Below, in pieces: positions 11,957-25,678 of a DNA stretch of 64,000 nucleotides. The position numbers and the translations under genes were made by a program. The stretch lies in the NCBI GenBank assembly GCA_905183005.1, contig CAJJDO010000099.1, forward strand, positions 1 through 64,000. Direction: 5' to 3'. The DNA comes from Paramecium pentaurelia (Eukaryota; Ciliophora; Oligohymenophorea; Peniculida; Parameciidae). The first letter of the stretch is position 1. Every line of letters starts with the position of its first letter. A model generated the notes under the pieces. That model made no database searches, had not been told where the DNA came from, and saw only the letters and a program-made list of their open reading frames with translations.

Positions 11957-12847
11957 TCATTATACAAATGCCCATTTGTAAGGTTACTTTTAAAATGATG
12001 AAATGAAAAACTATTTTATATTACACTTAAACCCTTAATTAAAAGGCATTCTAATTTCATCTTTGACATATTTCATGTAACTTAACTTATATCTAAATCT
12101 ATTTTCAGCTTAGGTTTAATTTGTCACTATCAAATAGATTTAATAAAGAAGTAAAAAAGTAAGGTAGCAAAAAACAAGAATAGACAAAGTTTTCACTCCA
12201 TAAATAATGTTGGCAATTTAAAAAGGTATGGTTTCTAAGTAAAGCGTAGCTAAAATTACTTGAATGCTATGGAATATTAGTGTGATTATATATATGAATT
12301 TGTTTTTCTCACCAATACATTTACCAAGGATAAAATTATGATGATCATAGGCTAAAATACAAGCACCACATATTTTACAGTGACGAGATCTTAAGATTTG
12401 ATCAATAAAACATGCAATACAATATAGTTATTCTAAATAAACTACAGATTATGGTTGTGATTTCTACTATTTCTCTTGTATTTAAGAATTATCCTACTAA
12501 ATGAGTGAAGGAATTTCTATTTATTTTTCTTCTTTTATTGATTCATCTTCTTTTATAGAATTGAGATGCTTCCGCTTATAAATAACAAGAGAAGATTGTA
12601 ATATTTTAGCGGCTGACTTATTTGTTTTATCAGTAAAATGAAACTATTTATCTCCTTAAGGTGTAAAAACTTAAACTTTTTACTCACTGTTGATTTAAGT
12701 TGAACAAAGAATACCAGGTCCTTTGAAAATCAAAAAAAAAAAGCTTAGTGTACTCAAAATCTAAAAAATTCTTAAAATAATAATAAAATAAATACTTACA
12801 AAGATAATGTTACTCGGCATGAAATAAATATCATCAACTAAAAGCAT
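11957..12847 (-). CDS. DHHC-family protein with DHHN in place of DHHC
   Basis: A 296-aa intronless frame. The cysteine-rich core reads CIACFIDQILRSRHCKICGA then YDHHNFILGKCIGEKN. It keeps the zinc-binding CxxC/HCxxC framework but has Asn where zDHHC S-acyltransferases have the catalytic Cys. Two hydrophobic N-terminal segments precede the core and two follow it, the usual four-TM topology. The C-terminal RMPFNQGFKCNIKQF matches the position of the PaCCT-like region (aromatic/NPF-Gx type). Active relatives palmitoylate cysteines at the ER/Golgi or plasma membrane. Loss of the Cys predicts no autoacylation, so this protein may be an inactive regulator. Its start lies 197 bp from the divergently transcribed TauE-like gene. 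Confidence 0.85.
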
Positions 12848-13044
12848 AAATATAAAACTATTCTTATTATAGTCAACATTATTATTTTATATTATTTAAT
12901 TAGTAATCTATAAAATGAATCTTAATGTAAAGAGAATTCATATATAATTTTAGAGATAGTGACTTTATTATAAAATATTCTTGAATTAGTTAACATTAAA
13001 GATACTAAACTTTTATATAATCATTAAATATTTAAATAAATAAA

Positions 13045-14337
13045 ATGATAAATCATTTAGCGTCAACATGTGAGTATCTCCATCATTTAAAAGATGGCTA
13101 ATGCTTTCATGATGATCTATTCCCTTTAACTCTTTACAATAGTCTAGGATATTTATTAATAATCCTAATATTGGGTTTGTCAACAGTTGGTGGATTAGGA
13201 GGAGGAATTGAAAAAATACCAATTTTAATTGTAATGTTAAATTTTTCTCAATCTAAAGCAACACTTTATGTGTACGTATTAACTTTTGGAACTAATTTAG
13301 TTAATTTTCTTATGCTCATTTACTAAAAGCATCCATTAGCGGATAAATAAATAATTGATTATGAGCTTTCACTAATATTATTACCAACTGCTTTATTTGG
13401 AAGTGCTTTTGGGAATATATTACATTAGATTTTACCAGACATCTTTCTGATATCTATTCTCATAGTTTTTTTCTCAATTTTTGTTCCTAAATTGTATAAT
13501 AAGGCTAAATAAAATAGAGAGTAAGAAATGCTAGGTGATAATAAATAAAAGATGATTATTAATTAAGAAATAACCAATTTAATTGCAGAATAATATAAAT
13601 GCGAAGATTAATAAATAATTCCTTTATATAAGTTTTTGCTGTTATTAATTATATTTATGATAGTTTAATGTGTTTTAATGATTAGAGGAGGAAAGAAATA
13701 ACAATCATTTATTGGAATATAATATTGTTCTGATGGTAAATTTATAAATAATAACTAGTTAGTATATTGGATTACAACGGGAATGATTATTGTAGTATTA
13801 TTATTAATTTCTTATGGAATCAAATATCATTTAGGTAGAGAAACAAAAACAAAAATAGAAATTGGATACTTCAATGAAAAAGTTGATTTTAACTTTATTG
13901 AATCAAGATTTTTCATGATTGTTTGGATCTCTGGATTTTTAGGAGGAATTATGGGAGGAATGACTGGAGTAGGAGCTGGAGCTATTATTGTTTCAATACT
14001 TATACTATAGAATGTCAATTCTAGAGTAGCATCTGCAACTGGAGGATTTCAAAAGTTATTTATTTCTCTATTTACAACAATACTCTCCTATTAATAAGGA
14101 GATTTGGATAAAAATGAAATATTATTTTTTTTTATCCTTGGATTGTTTAGTGGTTTGCTTATTGCTGGTCCTATGTATTATTATTTAGAACTAAACCCAA
14201 AATAAAATTATTTAGTAATCTATTTGGTGTGTATATTCTTGATTATAAGTGCTATTTCAGGTGCTATATATTTATTTAAAGAAATTGTTATCATGGATAG
14301 ATGGAATAAAATGATTTAAACTCATACATTTTGTTGA
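13045..14337 (+). CDS. TauE/SafE-family membrane transporter
   Basis: A 430-aa intronless protein with two half-repeats of about four membrane segments each, separated by a hydrophilic loop. The two glycine-rich family signatures are visible: STVGGLGGGIEKIP in the first half and GGIMGGMTGVGAGAI in the second, each at the start of a membrane bundle. The TauE/SafE family exports sulfur-containing anions (sulfite, sulfoacetate) in bacteria. Eukaryotic members are poorly characterised, though some plant ones transport sulfur- or nitrogen-containing compounds. The substrate here is unknown. An extracytoplasmic N-terminal stretch with Cys and His precedes the first TM. The following nucleotidase gene starts only 36 bp downstream. 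Confidence 0.85.
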
Positions 14338-14373
14338 GTTTAATTATAATTATTATTATTTTAAATATAAAAT

Positions 14374-16080
14374 ATGTAAAAATCTACTATTTATATTCTT
14401 CATTTTAATGATGTCTATGATATTGAAGAGTAATTACATGAACCAAAAGGAGGAGCGGCCAGATTCTTATATGTTATGAATTAACTTAAATAAAATTTAC
14501 CAAACTCCTTAACCTTATTTTCTGGAGATGTCTTTAGTCCATCCAGTTTGACACATATTTATCATGGTATCATATTTTAACTAAAATAGGTTCCCACATC
14601 ATATACCCACTACAATAATTTAAAATTGATGTGGCATGTCTTGGTAATCATGACTTTGATTTTCCATTAGATCAGTTAGAAGATTTGCTACAATAATCCA
14701 ATACAACATGGATATTGAGTAATGTTTATGATAAATTCACTCAAAAACCTTTAGCTAATGTACTTCCATATAAAATTTAATCATTTGGGAATTACAAAAT
14801 TGGATTTATTGGATTAGCTGAAGAAGAATGGTTAGGTTTAATAACTGATATTCCTGCAACTCAAATAGAATACAGAAATTTTATTGATGCTGCTAATGAG
14901 CTTTGTAAATACCTTAGGAACGAGCTTGAATGTAATTTCATTATTGCCTTGACTCATATGAGAATTCCTAATGATCAAATTTTAATTAATACTATAGAAG
15001 AAGGATTAATAGATCTAGTGTTGGGAGGACATGATCATCTATGGCATCATGAATAAATAAAACAGACATTTTATTGTAAAAGTGGAACCAACTTCAGAAA
15101 TATAGGATTAATTAAAGTTTCTCCAAAAGATAACGATGATTTATTTTTGCCTCAAACATTAAATTTATAATTTGAAGTTCCATAGCCAATACAATATTAA
15201 CTTTAAAAATTTAATATTAGTTATTATCCGATTAATATTAATAGTTAAATTCCAGTTGACCCAATTATGGATGAATTTGTTTAATAAAAAATTAAAGTTT
15301 ACAACGAAAGTATTGATATCGATAAATTAGAAACTTAAAAAACAATTGGTTTTATAGCAAATGATCTTGAAGCTAGATTTATGATTGTAAGAAGTGTAGA
15401 GACAACAACAGCTAATTTATTTTCAGATATAATAAGATTAGAATTTTAAACTGACATAGGTTTTATATTAAAATATAATAGCGATATTAAATTGTGGTAC
15501 TGTTCGAGCTGATGAGTATTTTTCGTCAGGCCCTATTACATATCAGACTTTAGATAAATTATTTGCAATACCAGATAATCTTGTAAGCTTTAGAATTTCA
15601 GGAGAACAATTATTAAATGTACTTGAGATTAGGTAAAAATTATTTTATTCATTTAGTGTATCCAAACTTCCTTCAACTGATGGAAGATTTTTAGGGGTTT
15701 CTGGAATGAAATTTGAGTATTCGCTTAAGAAAAATCCAATGAATAGGATTTCTGCTGTTACAATTAACAATGAACCATTAGATTTATAAAAAATATATAC
15801 TTGTGCTACTAAACAATTTATAGCTGAAGGAGGTGATGGATATCCAATCCAAACTTAATTCCTAATTGATAAGACTTTAGGAATTTAAATAAAATCTGTC
15901 TTTGTTTAATTTTTTGAAGGCATTAGAAAATTAAAAGTAAAGATTAATACTCTGGAGGATTTAGAATAAACAAAATATAAAAGATATCTATCTATAATAT
16001 CAGGATTAACAGAATATTAAGGAGATAAATATATAACAGTGAATCCATAAATTGAAGGTAGAATTAAAGTATTTAATTGA
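14374..16080 (+). CDS. 5'-nucleotidase / UshA-like metallophosphatase
   Basis: A 553-aa protein after removing introns 14567-14589 (23 bp) and 15460-15481 (22 bp). The N-terminal calcineurin-like metallophosphoesterase domain has its ligand motifs in order: HFNDVYDIEE, GDVFSPS, CLGNHDFDF, ALTHM and GGHDHLWHH. The C-terminal nucleotide-binding domain has LNCGTVRAD and, later, AEGGDGYP. Such enzymes hydrolyse nucleoside monophosphates or related phosphate esters using two metal ions. No signal peptide is evident, so it appears cytosolic, unlike the periplasmic bacterial enzyme. HFNDVY (Tyr where UshA has His) is a variant seen in lower-eukaryote members. Confidence 0.9.
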
Positions 16081-16292
16081 TAGAATTTTGAATTATTTAT
16101 TAAATACTTTTAATATATAAAAATTTAATATTTTATATATTAAAAATACATTAAATAATATATTAAATTATAATTAATATAACACAATATTCATTTTTTT
16201 TTCTTTTATTTAATTGAAGATTAATATGATTATGATTTTTCATCAATATTTGTTTATGTAAAAGGAGCAAAACTATTTTAAAATTCTAACAC

Positions 16293-16652
16293 ATGTTTCA
16301 TGAATTCAGAATTTTTATCTTTTACTAATTATTTTAAATCTTTATTTTATTAGGCTTGCTTACAAATTTCTATTTTAATTGTGATCATAAAATACATTTA
16401 AAATGGCTATGCTCTGAAGTTATATCTGAGGAAATTTTAGTTATAAGACTTGAAAAGGAGCTGTTCCCAAAGGAATCTATGTATTTATCTAAAGCATCAG
16501 AAGTTTATGGATCTAAATATTTATTCCTTAATTATATAGATAATTACTAATTGTTGCATTTTTTTCATTTTCTCATCGGTTTCTTTATTTTCCTATATTT
16601 ATTTACTTTGCTTTGTTTATTTTGCTTATCTTGCAAACTAATAACCTTTTGA
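16293..16652 (+). CDS. Small predicted type I membrane protein
   Basis: A 119-aa intronless frame. The N-terminus is hydrophobic (FIFYQLFQIFILLGLL) like a signal peptide. A soluble segment of about 60 residues follows, including KWLCSEVISEEILVIRLEKE. The C-terminus has a strong membrane segment (LLHFFHFLIGFFIFLYLFTL) followed by Cys residues. No family recognised. An exported or ER membrane protein is the inference. The short region 16081-16292 before it is AT-rich and empty. Confidence 0.55.
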
Positions 16653-16858
16653 AATCAATCTAAGCATTATTATTTATTAATATTTATTAATAATAAAGGC
16701 ATAAAAATATTATATACAAATTTTAAGTGGAACATAATTAATAATAATTAAATAAAATTGAAGTTGCCCAAATAAATGAAGATATTATGACTATTAAGAT
16801 TTTTAAATATTAAGAATGAAGAATAATTAGAAAAAATATTTTTAATTTATTATATTTT

Positions 16859-18233
16859 TCACATTATTTAGCAAGATTCCTTTTTCTGGCGATTTTGATT
16901 CTAAGTAGCTTCTAAATTCCTTTTTCTTTCTGCATCTTCTTGCCTTTTTTTTTCATTATCATCCTTTTCCTTATATTCTTAAATTTCCCTTTACCTTTTT
17001 TCTTCTTATTCTTTCAAACGTTTTTCATTTAACATCTTTTATTACTCCAAATCTTTTTCTAATTGATCAGTAAATTATTTTTTTTTTAATGCCATTATAT
17101 TATTCATAATTGTTTCTTTTTGGATGATTAAATTATATTTAAGCAATTATTAGTTTTTCGCTAATAAATATTTAATCTCTATAATATCATCTTCTTATGA
17201 TACAAATTTAAATCTGTTTAAAAAGGTATCAATTTCAATTTTTTCATTATTTTACCAACCTAATATTTCTGCAGATAAAAACAAAAAATGTTTTGATCAA
17301 ATTATTCATTTACAATCTAATCTAATATGTTATAAAAAATTTTATATAACTTTTATTTACTTTTTTGGCTCAAATTATTAAGAGAATTATTAATTTTTTT
17401 ACTGATCTCATCAACTAAATTTTGTATTATTTAATGGCATTTTTCATATATTAACCTAGATAGTTCGGTTTGTTTCTCAAATTAAATTGGCTTAAATCTT
17501 ATTGGATTAGATTTTCTATTACATTCCATATCTCTTGTCTTTTTTAATTATTAAATTTCGTTTCAAGATCACTATCTTCTTTTATTTTTCCTACCACTTC
17601 TATATTCTCATTTACATTATCTGAAATATCCTTCATTTAATTTTTTACATCATCAATAAGATCTTGATCATCTAAATTATCCATAAATTAATTGAGGATT
17701 ATAGTCACTTAAGAAAATTCTTAAATATGTTAGGCAAAGCATCGACTTATAAAATCATAAAATTCAAGACCTTGATTCGGCAAATTTCCATCAAGACTAT
17801 TAACAACAAATATGATTCTAATTAGTGTTTTTATTACTATTCTTTTGAATAAGATTGATATAAAAGTTTACTACATAGCTCCATCTGTATCATTAAATCC
17901 AGGAAAGTCAATTAATAAGTAATTATTATCTTTATTAAAATAATAATGTGGCTCTTTTGTTACAGATCTTATTCCAGGAGCCATATCAGAAGCATATTTT
18001 TCATCAGGATATTTTAGAGTTAGTTATTTAGTTTTTATATTATCTTTTTTTGTAATTGAGAATTCAAATCCCGAGAGAAAATTAAATAATGTACTTTTAC
18101 CATTTGCTGTACTCCCAACAAGCATCGCAACTTTTAAATTTTATTGTATTTATTCATCAAACCTGGTCAACAATTCACTTATTTTATCAATCATCTTTTC
18201 ATATACTTTGTATTAATCATTTTCTTAAATCAT
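16859..18233 (-). CDS. P-loop GTPase-like protein with CaaX terminus
   Basis: A 439-aa protein after removing introns 17491-17522 (32 bp, ending AAG) and 17260-17282 (23 bp). G1 is GSTANGKST and G3 is DFPGFND, followed by the hydrophobic strand RIIFVVNSLDGN, as in the AIG1/septin-like TRAFAC GTPases. The middle is helical, and the C-terminus is a highly charged coiled coil (EKRQREIQEYKEKDDNEKKR). The last residues are KKESCQIM, a CaaX box; Met at X favours farnesylation, so membrane attachment is likely. It is transcribed divergently from the related gene at 18365, with 131 bp between starts. The 32-bp intron is the least certain element. Confidence 0.75.
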
Positions 18234-18364
18234 AATAATAATTACACATACTAAATGATAAAAATTATTATAAACTTTGCTATTCTAGGTAGTTTTATAA
18301 AAGCATTTTGATTATATTAATATAAAATAATATATTAAGCCTTCGTAATAGAATTATTACATTA

Positions 18365-19756
18365 ATGAAATAAATGGATTCATCTAACTAAACTCAAATA
18401 TAAGAAATTTACAAATTATCCTGCACATTTAATACAATTTGGAATTCTATTTAATAATAAATCTCAGATGAAAATACTATAATTGTAATTTTATTAGGTT
18501 CTCAAAATAGTGGCAAGACAACTTTTCTTAAATATCTTAAAAAAGATGATTTAAATATTGTCAATAAGAATAAAGACATATTAAATAGTAATAAATAAGA
18601 ATATTTTGATATTTTTAAAATAGAATAGCCTAAACCACATTTATTTTTGGATTTTGATAGTATTCTTAATTCAGAAAAAAATAACATGATTTTAATTTTT
18701 GAAGAACTGTTTTTAAGATTAATTGATAAATACAAGATAAAATTGATATATATTCTCGAACATCCAGTAAATAATCTATTAAATAGAGGGTCTTAATTAT
18801 AATAATTTATGAAAAAATATTTTTTGGGTGGAAATCAAATAAGTTTACAAATTATTCTAAATAAGTATTTAGAAAATTTAAATGATGAAGAATTAAATTA
18901 AACAGTACAAAAAGAAATTTAAGAAATGAATCTTACATATATTAATGAAATTTTTGTATTTAGAAAAATAAAAACAATAGAATAGTAATAGATAGAGTTT
19001 TCAATTGAGAAAAGATAAAAGATTTTTTATTCTATAATCAAATAACATCCACTTAAGCTAGAAAGAGATTAATTTACTTTAAATGAGAAGTTAGTTTATT
19101 CAATAGAATAAATTTTCCAAAGCACTTCCATATCAATTATAAAAAAAATTTATGAAAAGAACAAGAAAGTGGGCCTATATAAGTAAAGCGAACTTAAGAA
19201 ATTTAAAGAGTAATGTTAAACCATATTAAATGATACTTAATCTAAAGATCCCCAATTTTTGTTTGATTAATCTAAAGAGTGGAATTAATTAATAAATTAT
19301 AATTTTTCCAATCACGATCTAGAGTTCAATAATTATCATTATCTAAAGAAGATTTTACCTTAATTTACAAAAATAATTGAAAAAATCCAAATTTTAGAAG
19401 ATGTTAATAGAATGGTGTAGAATTGCTGTTAAGTTATAATCTAAAATTTGGAAACTTATATTAATGAAGATTGTTAATAAAATAATAACATAATAAGAAA
19501 GAATATGGCTGAAATAAAGTCTGACTCTATAGAAAATGAAATAAAAAAATATGAATCCTTATAAAATATTTAGCTTGAAGAGTTAAGTTTGATAGTCAAT
19601 AATTATTTCGTTGAATAACCTTGCGAAAAGACGAAAAAATTAAAAATTGCTCTTGATATATTTCTGGAATATAGGTAAACATTAGAAAAATTGAATGAAC
19701 AAAATAAAGAAATAAAGAAATAACAAAAAAAGAAGGAATCTTGCTAAATACAATGA
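18365..19756 (+). CDS. P-loop protein with CaaX terminus, partner of the divergent GTPase
   Basis: A 463-aa intronless frame; a second in-frame ATG lies at 18374. The P-loop is GSQNSGKTTFLKYL. No clear DxxG follows it (LFLDFDSILN stands in the G3 position), so nucleotide hydrolysis may be impaired. The long helical/coiled-coil C-terminal half ends in KKKESCQIQ, a CaaX box nearly identical to that of its divergent neighbour. Shared architecture, shared C-terminal octapeptide pattern and head-to-head placement suggest an old inverted duplication and perhaps joint expression. Family beyond P-loop NTPase not recognised. Confidence 0.7.
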
Positions 19757-19894
19757 GTATTTATTTACAATTTCCATAATCAATAAAATAATTTTTTTCC
19801 TTTATTAATAAAAATGATGTATAATTATAATATATTAGATATATTGTTATATATATAGAAATACAAATATTTAAAAATATTTTATTAATCTAAT

Positions 19895-21097
<1,203 letters not shown>

Positions 21098-21108
<11 letters not shown>

Positions 21109-21766
21109 AATTTAATGTTAAATTAATAATATTCATCATTCTGCCAAATAAGGTAAAGAACTATCGCAATCTTTTGTAATAAAAATAACAAAAAATGAAT
21201 AATAGATTACAGGAAAATATTTTCCAACAAATCTATTATTCCAACTAGATCTATCTACATACAAACTCAAATTGAAGATAAAAATGGAAGAAACATAAAT
21301 ATATGGAATTATTGCATTTCTAGGATATTTTACAAAAATGGCATGAGTAGAACAAACCATAATATCCCACCAATTAAGAACATATCTACTCAACAAAAAT
21401 GGTTATACCACTATTGCTATCTAAAAAGAAATTATAAATTTATATATACCATATGATGAAAAAAATAAGGGAATCTGCATTCTGTCAAGTAAGTACCTTC
21501 ATAAATAGAAATTATGGCATCAAATAAATAATAAAATGGGGCATATATTGTCTAAGTTTAATTTAATTTTACTAAAGTAAAAACTATTGCATTCATAAAT
21601 TTCTATTGTTTTATCTAGAGGTGTTTTTAATAGTCAAATATATGCAGATAAATTCTATATAACCCTATTATCCAAAGAGGAAATATGGCTAAAATTGAAT
21701 AGTGATACCTATTATAAACAGTAATTATTACCAAATCCAATCATTAATATATCTCATTGTAATTGA
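21098..21766 (+). pseudogene. Interrupted ORF with one in-frame TGA
   Basis: One frame is open from 21098 to 21766 except for TGA at 21344-21346. The part after it (140 codons including the terminal TGA) is strongly protein-like, including IYADKFYITLLSKEEIWLKL and SKFNLILLKQK. The part before it also looks coding (YGIIAFLGYFTKMA). No intron removes the TGA, and the 5' end overlaps the kinase stop without a good ATG. Options are a pseudogene, a sequencing error or stop readthrough. An alternative frame with a 30-bp intron covers part of the same DNA. No family recognised. Confidence 0.35.
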
Positions 21767-21836
21767 GTTATATTCAAATTCGATGTTTGCCCATAAGAAT
21801 GTCATTAAAAATAATTAAAATTATCAAATAAATTTA

Positions 21837-22671
21837 TCAAAATGGAAATTGTCCTCCTCTTCCAAATGGATCTATCCATGGTTTCTTATTGCTAGGTTCT
21901 CCAAATGGGTTAATATCAGGTTCAGGACCAAAAGGATCAAATCTTGCCCCTGGAGGTATTTAAGGATTGAATAATTATTATTACTATTGTCTTTAGTTAA
22001 AATTCTAAAAATGTTAAGGTCCCATCAAGTTTCCACTTATTTATCCTCTATTATCAAATGGATTTCTAGGAAATGGATTTATATCTTGGTTTCCTACTGA
22101 AAATGGTTAGTTCCTAGGTATATTCCAAAGCAAGCCTTAAGGTTATTATTATTAAGGAGGCTATTCTAATAAAATATTGGTTTATTTTTCTATCTATTAA
22201 GGTTCTTGTTTTTTCATTACAATTTTTTATAAAATTTATTGTTTATAAACACTAATAGTATTTGATTTAAATAGTAAATCTTAATTATCAAAGTTTAATG
22301 ATGAAATAGGAAGTTTATAAGAGTATATTTAGTCATTTCTTCCTAAAATAACTGCATTAATTGATAAAGTATCATCTTGTTATGGAAGTGTTAAAAATTT
22401 AAATTAACATTATTCTTTATATTAATTAATATATCTAAGAGAGTATACACCTAAGTATATATATTTATAGAATACCATCTTCAGGTTAATCCCAACCTTC
22501 AGCTATTCCTACCCATTCATGACTTTCATCATTTTCATTGATACCATTATTTTTCAGTCCTTCTTTGACATTAATGCTATGGATTAGCAGTATTGTTAAT
22601 AATGTTTTGTTTGTTGGTTAATCTGGAAGTAGAAATAATATTTCATTATAAATTTCTCTAAGAGTTGTCAT
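21837..22671 (-). CDS. PI31-like proteasome regulator
   Basis: A 269-aa protein with one 25-bp intron (22451-22475). The N-terminal half is alpha/beta, with TLLTILLIHSINVKEGL then WVGIAEGWDQPEDG, fitting the FP domain of PI31/Fbxo7. The C-terminal tail is Pro/Gly/Gln-rich and contains PPGARFDPFGPEPDINPFG and WIDPFGRGGQFPF. That tail matches the PI31 signature, whose HbYX-like extreme C-terminus contacts the 20S core. PI31 modulates or assists assembly and transport of the 20S proteasome. A run of Gln (TAA/TAG/CAA) links the two halves. Confidence 0.82.
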
Positions 22672-22710
22672 TATATTAATAATAATAATTAATATAATTA
22701 GTTATTAATA

Positions 22711-23043
22711 ATGAATTAATACCAAGTTTTTCCAAAAGAATAAGAACTTTAGGATCTCACATAAAACAATAATGAAAATACTTCTAACTAATTTGCACCT
22801 TATGTCAATATGTAGATTTATTCTCAATAACAATAAAACAATTAAAATTCTTATAATAATAATTATGCAGAGTTAAATGAAGATTAAGATAAAAAGTAGG
22901 AATCTAATTTAGAGAATTTCAAATAGTACATTTCAAATTTGCAATCAAATTTCTCAGAAGAATCAGTTGGATGTCAATTTTTCACAATTTGCAATAGCAT
23001 TATATGTTTTGTAATAATATGTGTTATCATTAAATCACTTTGA
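22711..23043 (+). CDS. Small Gln/Asn-rich tail-anchored protein
   Basis: A 110-aa intronless frame. About 85 hydrophilic Gln/Asn/Ser-rich residues are followed by a single C-terminal membrane segment (ICNSIICFVIICVIIKSL) with a two-residue tail. That topology fits a tail-anchored protein. Cys residues flank the segment. It is divergent from the PI31-like gene, with 39 bp between starts. No family recognised. Confidence 0.55.
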
Positions 23044-23113
23044 ATATAAAAGGAAAATGAATTATGACCATATTTGATAAATTATAATTGAAAATAATAT
23101 CATAAATTCTTAA

Positions 23114-23314
23114 ATGGCTTTCTCTATTGATACTATCTAATATTCTGCAATTAAATAGATAGATCAATTCAAATTATTACTATTTTTGTAAATTATAATT
23201 AATAAAAAAAGGAAGTGTCTAAGATATCTTTCTGATATTTAGAATTGGCAATATAAACTTTCATGCTTAATTATTAAAGATCTAGTTTATAAAATTCTCA
23301 AATTTGTTAATTGA
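23114..23314 (+). CDS. Possible 66-aa ORF in the 23.0-23.8 kb gap
   Basis: ATG to TGA, 67 codons, with fairly normal composition (IDQFKLLLFL then KCLRYLSDIQNWQYKLSC). It stands alone in an otherwise empty 780-bp interval (23044-23825). It may be a small gene, a remnant or chance. Confidence 0.25.
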
Positions 23315-23825
23315 TTATAATTTTTTTAATTAATGAATCTGACCAAATAAGTTATTAACATTCTTTTAAGAATACTACATAAATGTATTACATATAATTA
23401 TTATTGTATTCCCTATTAGTGCAAAATATTTTTTTTAACAAATTACAGTTCTAAATTTTTTTATTTGTAACATTACAAATGTTTATTATTCACAATTGAA
23501 TTTTGATTTAAATTAATACTTTTTGTAAAAAAACTTTGTATATTAAAAAGTTAAGGGATATGATCAAATTTGATTTAATGATATATATTAGTTTATTATA
23601 ATATTTGAGAAAATTTCATTTGAATTTAAAGTAGAATAAAATCACGAAGATTAATTTTTTTATTTTGCTTTAAAATTTTATCATATCATTTTTAAAAAAA
23701 CTTTATCATAAGTAGTTAGATTGAATATTTGTAATTTGATATGTTAAATGAATATATTTGATTGATGTATTTAAAAAAGTGAATTTAATATCTGTTATTT
23801 CATAAAAATATTTATATAATTAACA

Positions 23826-25475
23826 ATGAATAGATTGAAAAAATATTTAGAATGTGATGATGATTAGGTTTTAGATATATATGATCAATTAATAGATGAG
23901 ATATTATAACACCAAAATGAATAGGAGTAACTTATTTTGAATTTACGAGATCATATGTAGTTGGTTGATATTAAAAAAAAAATAAGAATCTTATAATTGA
24001 TAAATGAAATCATTTGTTGTAATGATACAAATTTTAAATCACTAATATAAATTCACTTTTTAGATTTACTTAAAGAATATTTTGAACATCAAAGTAAAAG
24101 TCTTTAATCTAATTATTTGTGTTAAGAAGGTATAAATTTATATTTATCTTAAGATGAAGTTGAAGTTATTGAACTATATATGTTTGTAAATAAAATATTA
24201 GCATACTATGATACTTCCAAAATAGAAAAACCTAGATTAAGTATAATGAAACCAAAAAGTGAAGAATTCAAATTTTAATTTGAATCAAGAGCTTCAATAT
24301 TTTTAAATGATTAAGAATAAAAATATGAAGAAAAAGAAATATAGACTGATGAAGATTAAGAATTGATAAAATGGAAAAATAAATGGGAATTATAGTTCCA
24401 TTACAATTAAAGATTATAAAAAATAAATTCATAATTAAGAAAAGAATTAGTAGAATATTAAAAGAAATATAATCAAACATCATATATGATAGAAAAACCC
24501 CATTCTGCAATATTATTATAATAGCCTACAAAATCAAAAGAAACATTAACTATATCATTTGGATAATAATAATTATAATCTTAATCATAATAATTAATGA
24601 AGTTTGAAGATGATGAAGAAGATTAAATTATAATAAGTGATATAAATGAATCTAATGATTAAACTAATTAAATAAAATAAATATCTTCTATTTTAAAAAA
24701 GAATGAAAATGAAAATGAAAAAAAATAAAAAAAGAGAGTATAATTTGTATAAAGAAAATTAAATATTTAATGTTATAATTATTAGAATCTTCTTAATGAA
24801 CTTGAATAATCAGAATTATTATGTTTAAAAAAATGTTGCTTTTCTAAATATGGAATTATTTATGATGATAGATCAATATAAATATTATTATAGTTGAGTG
24901 ACTCTGTTGAATTTGAATCATGTTTAACAATATTAAATAGAACAAATGATGATATCAAATTATCTCTAATCTATAAATAACCAGTCAATATTAATCTTAG
25001 AATTAAAGATTTGATTTTAAATTCTAAAAAATCACTCAAATAGGTTATTTATAATGATAAAGATGAATTATTATAATTGTAACTTCATTATGAATTGCAC
25101 CAATAAAAAATAGATAAATATATAATAATTCCAAATTTATTACATAAATACTTATAATTCAATAAATTTACAGAAACAACATATCAAAAACATATGGATG
25201 AAATAAAAAATAATGATACACATACTATGTTAATTTGTTAATGTCCTAATATTAATGTAGATGAAGATAAAATTATGAAAATAATTCCTAATTATATTCA
25301 TATTAAAAACAAGTATTTAAGTAGTATGAATTATAAATCAATTTAATTTTATTGTAAAATTAAATGTGATAAGAACTCAACAGAATTTAAATTGCTTATA
25401 GATTCAAATAATGAATAATTTGGAACAAAATTACTCCAATAGCTAATATTTTTATTGATTATTTAAAAGAAATGA
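23826..25475 (+). CDS. Hypothetical acidic protein, 549 aa
   Basis: Intronless frame with many TAA/TAG glutamines. The N-terminal ~150 residues are probably helical. The central part is very acidic and low-complexity (EDDEEDQIIISDINE, then NENENEK). The C-terminal ~200 residues are more globular, with Cys pairs (LCLKKCCFSKYG and ICQCPNINVDED). There is no signal peptide or membrane segment. I recognise no domain. Confidence 0.65.
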
Positions 25476-25678
25476 AATATTAATATCTATTTAGTTATAT
25501 ATATTATTTATATTTCAATAGTTACATCATCAATAAATAATTAAACTTCATATATATACATGTAGAGTTTTAAACTTTAAATTGATTTTCTTTATTATGT
25601 TGTTAATTAATTATTGATTTAGATATTTTTGATATTAATTTATATATTCTTATTATTTTATCATAAATCTTTTTATTG

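Noticed and set aside
21136..21396. 86-codon minus-strand ORF (Trp/Tyr/Ile-rich)
   Set aside because: It has no plausible continuation under TGA-only stops, and the plus-strand frame across the same DNA is longer and more protein-like.
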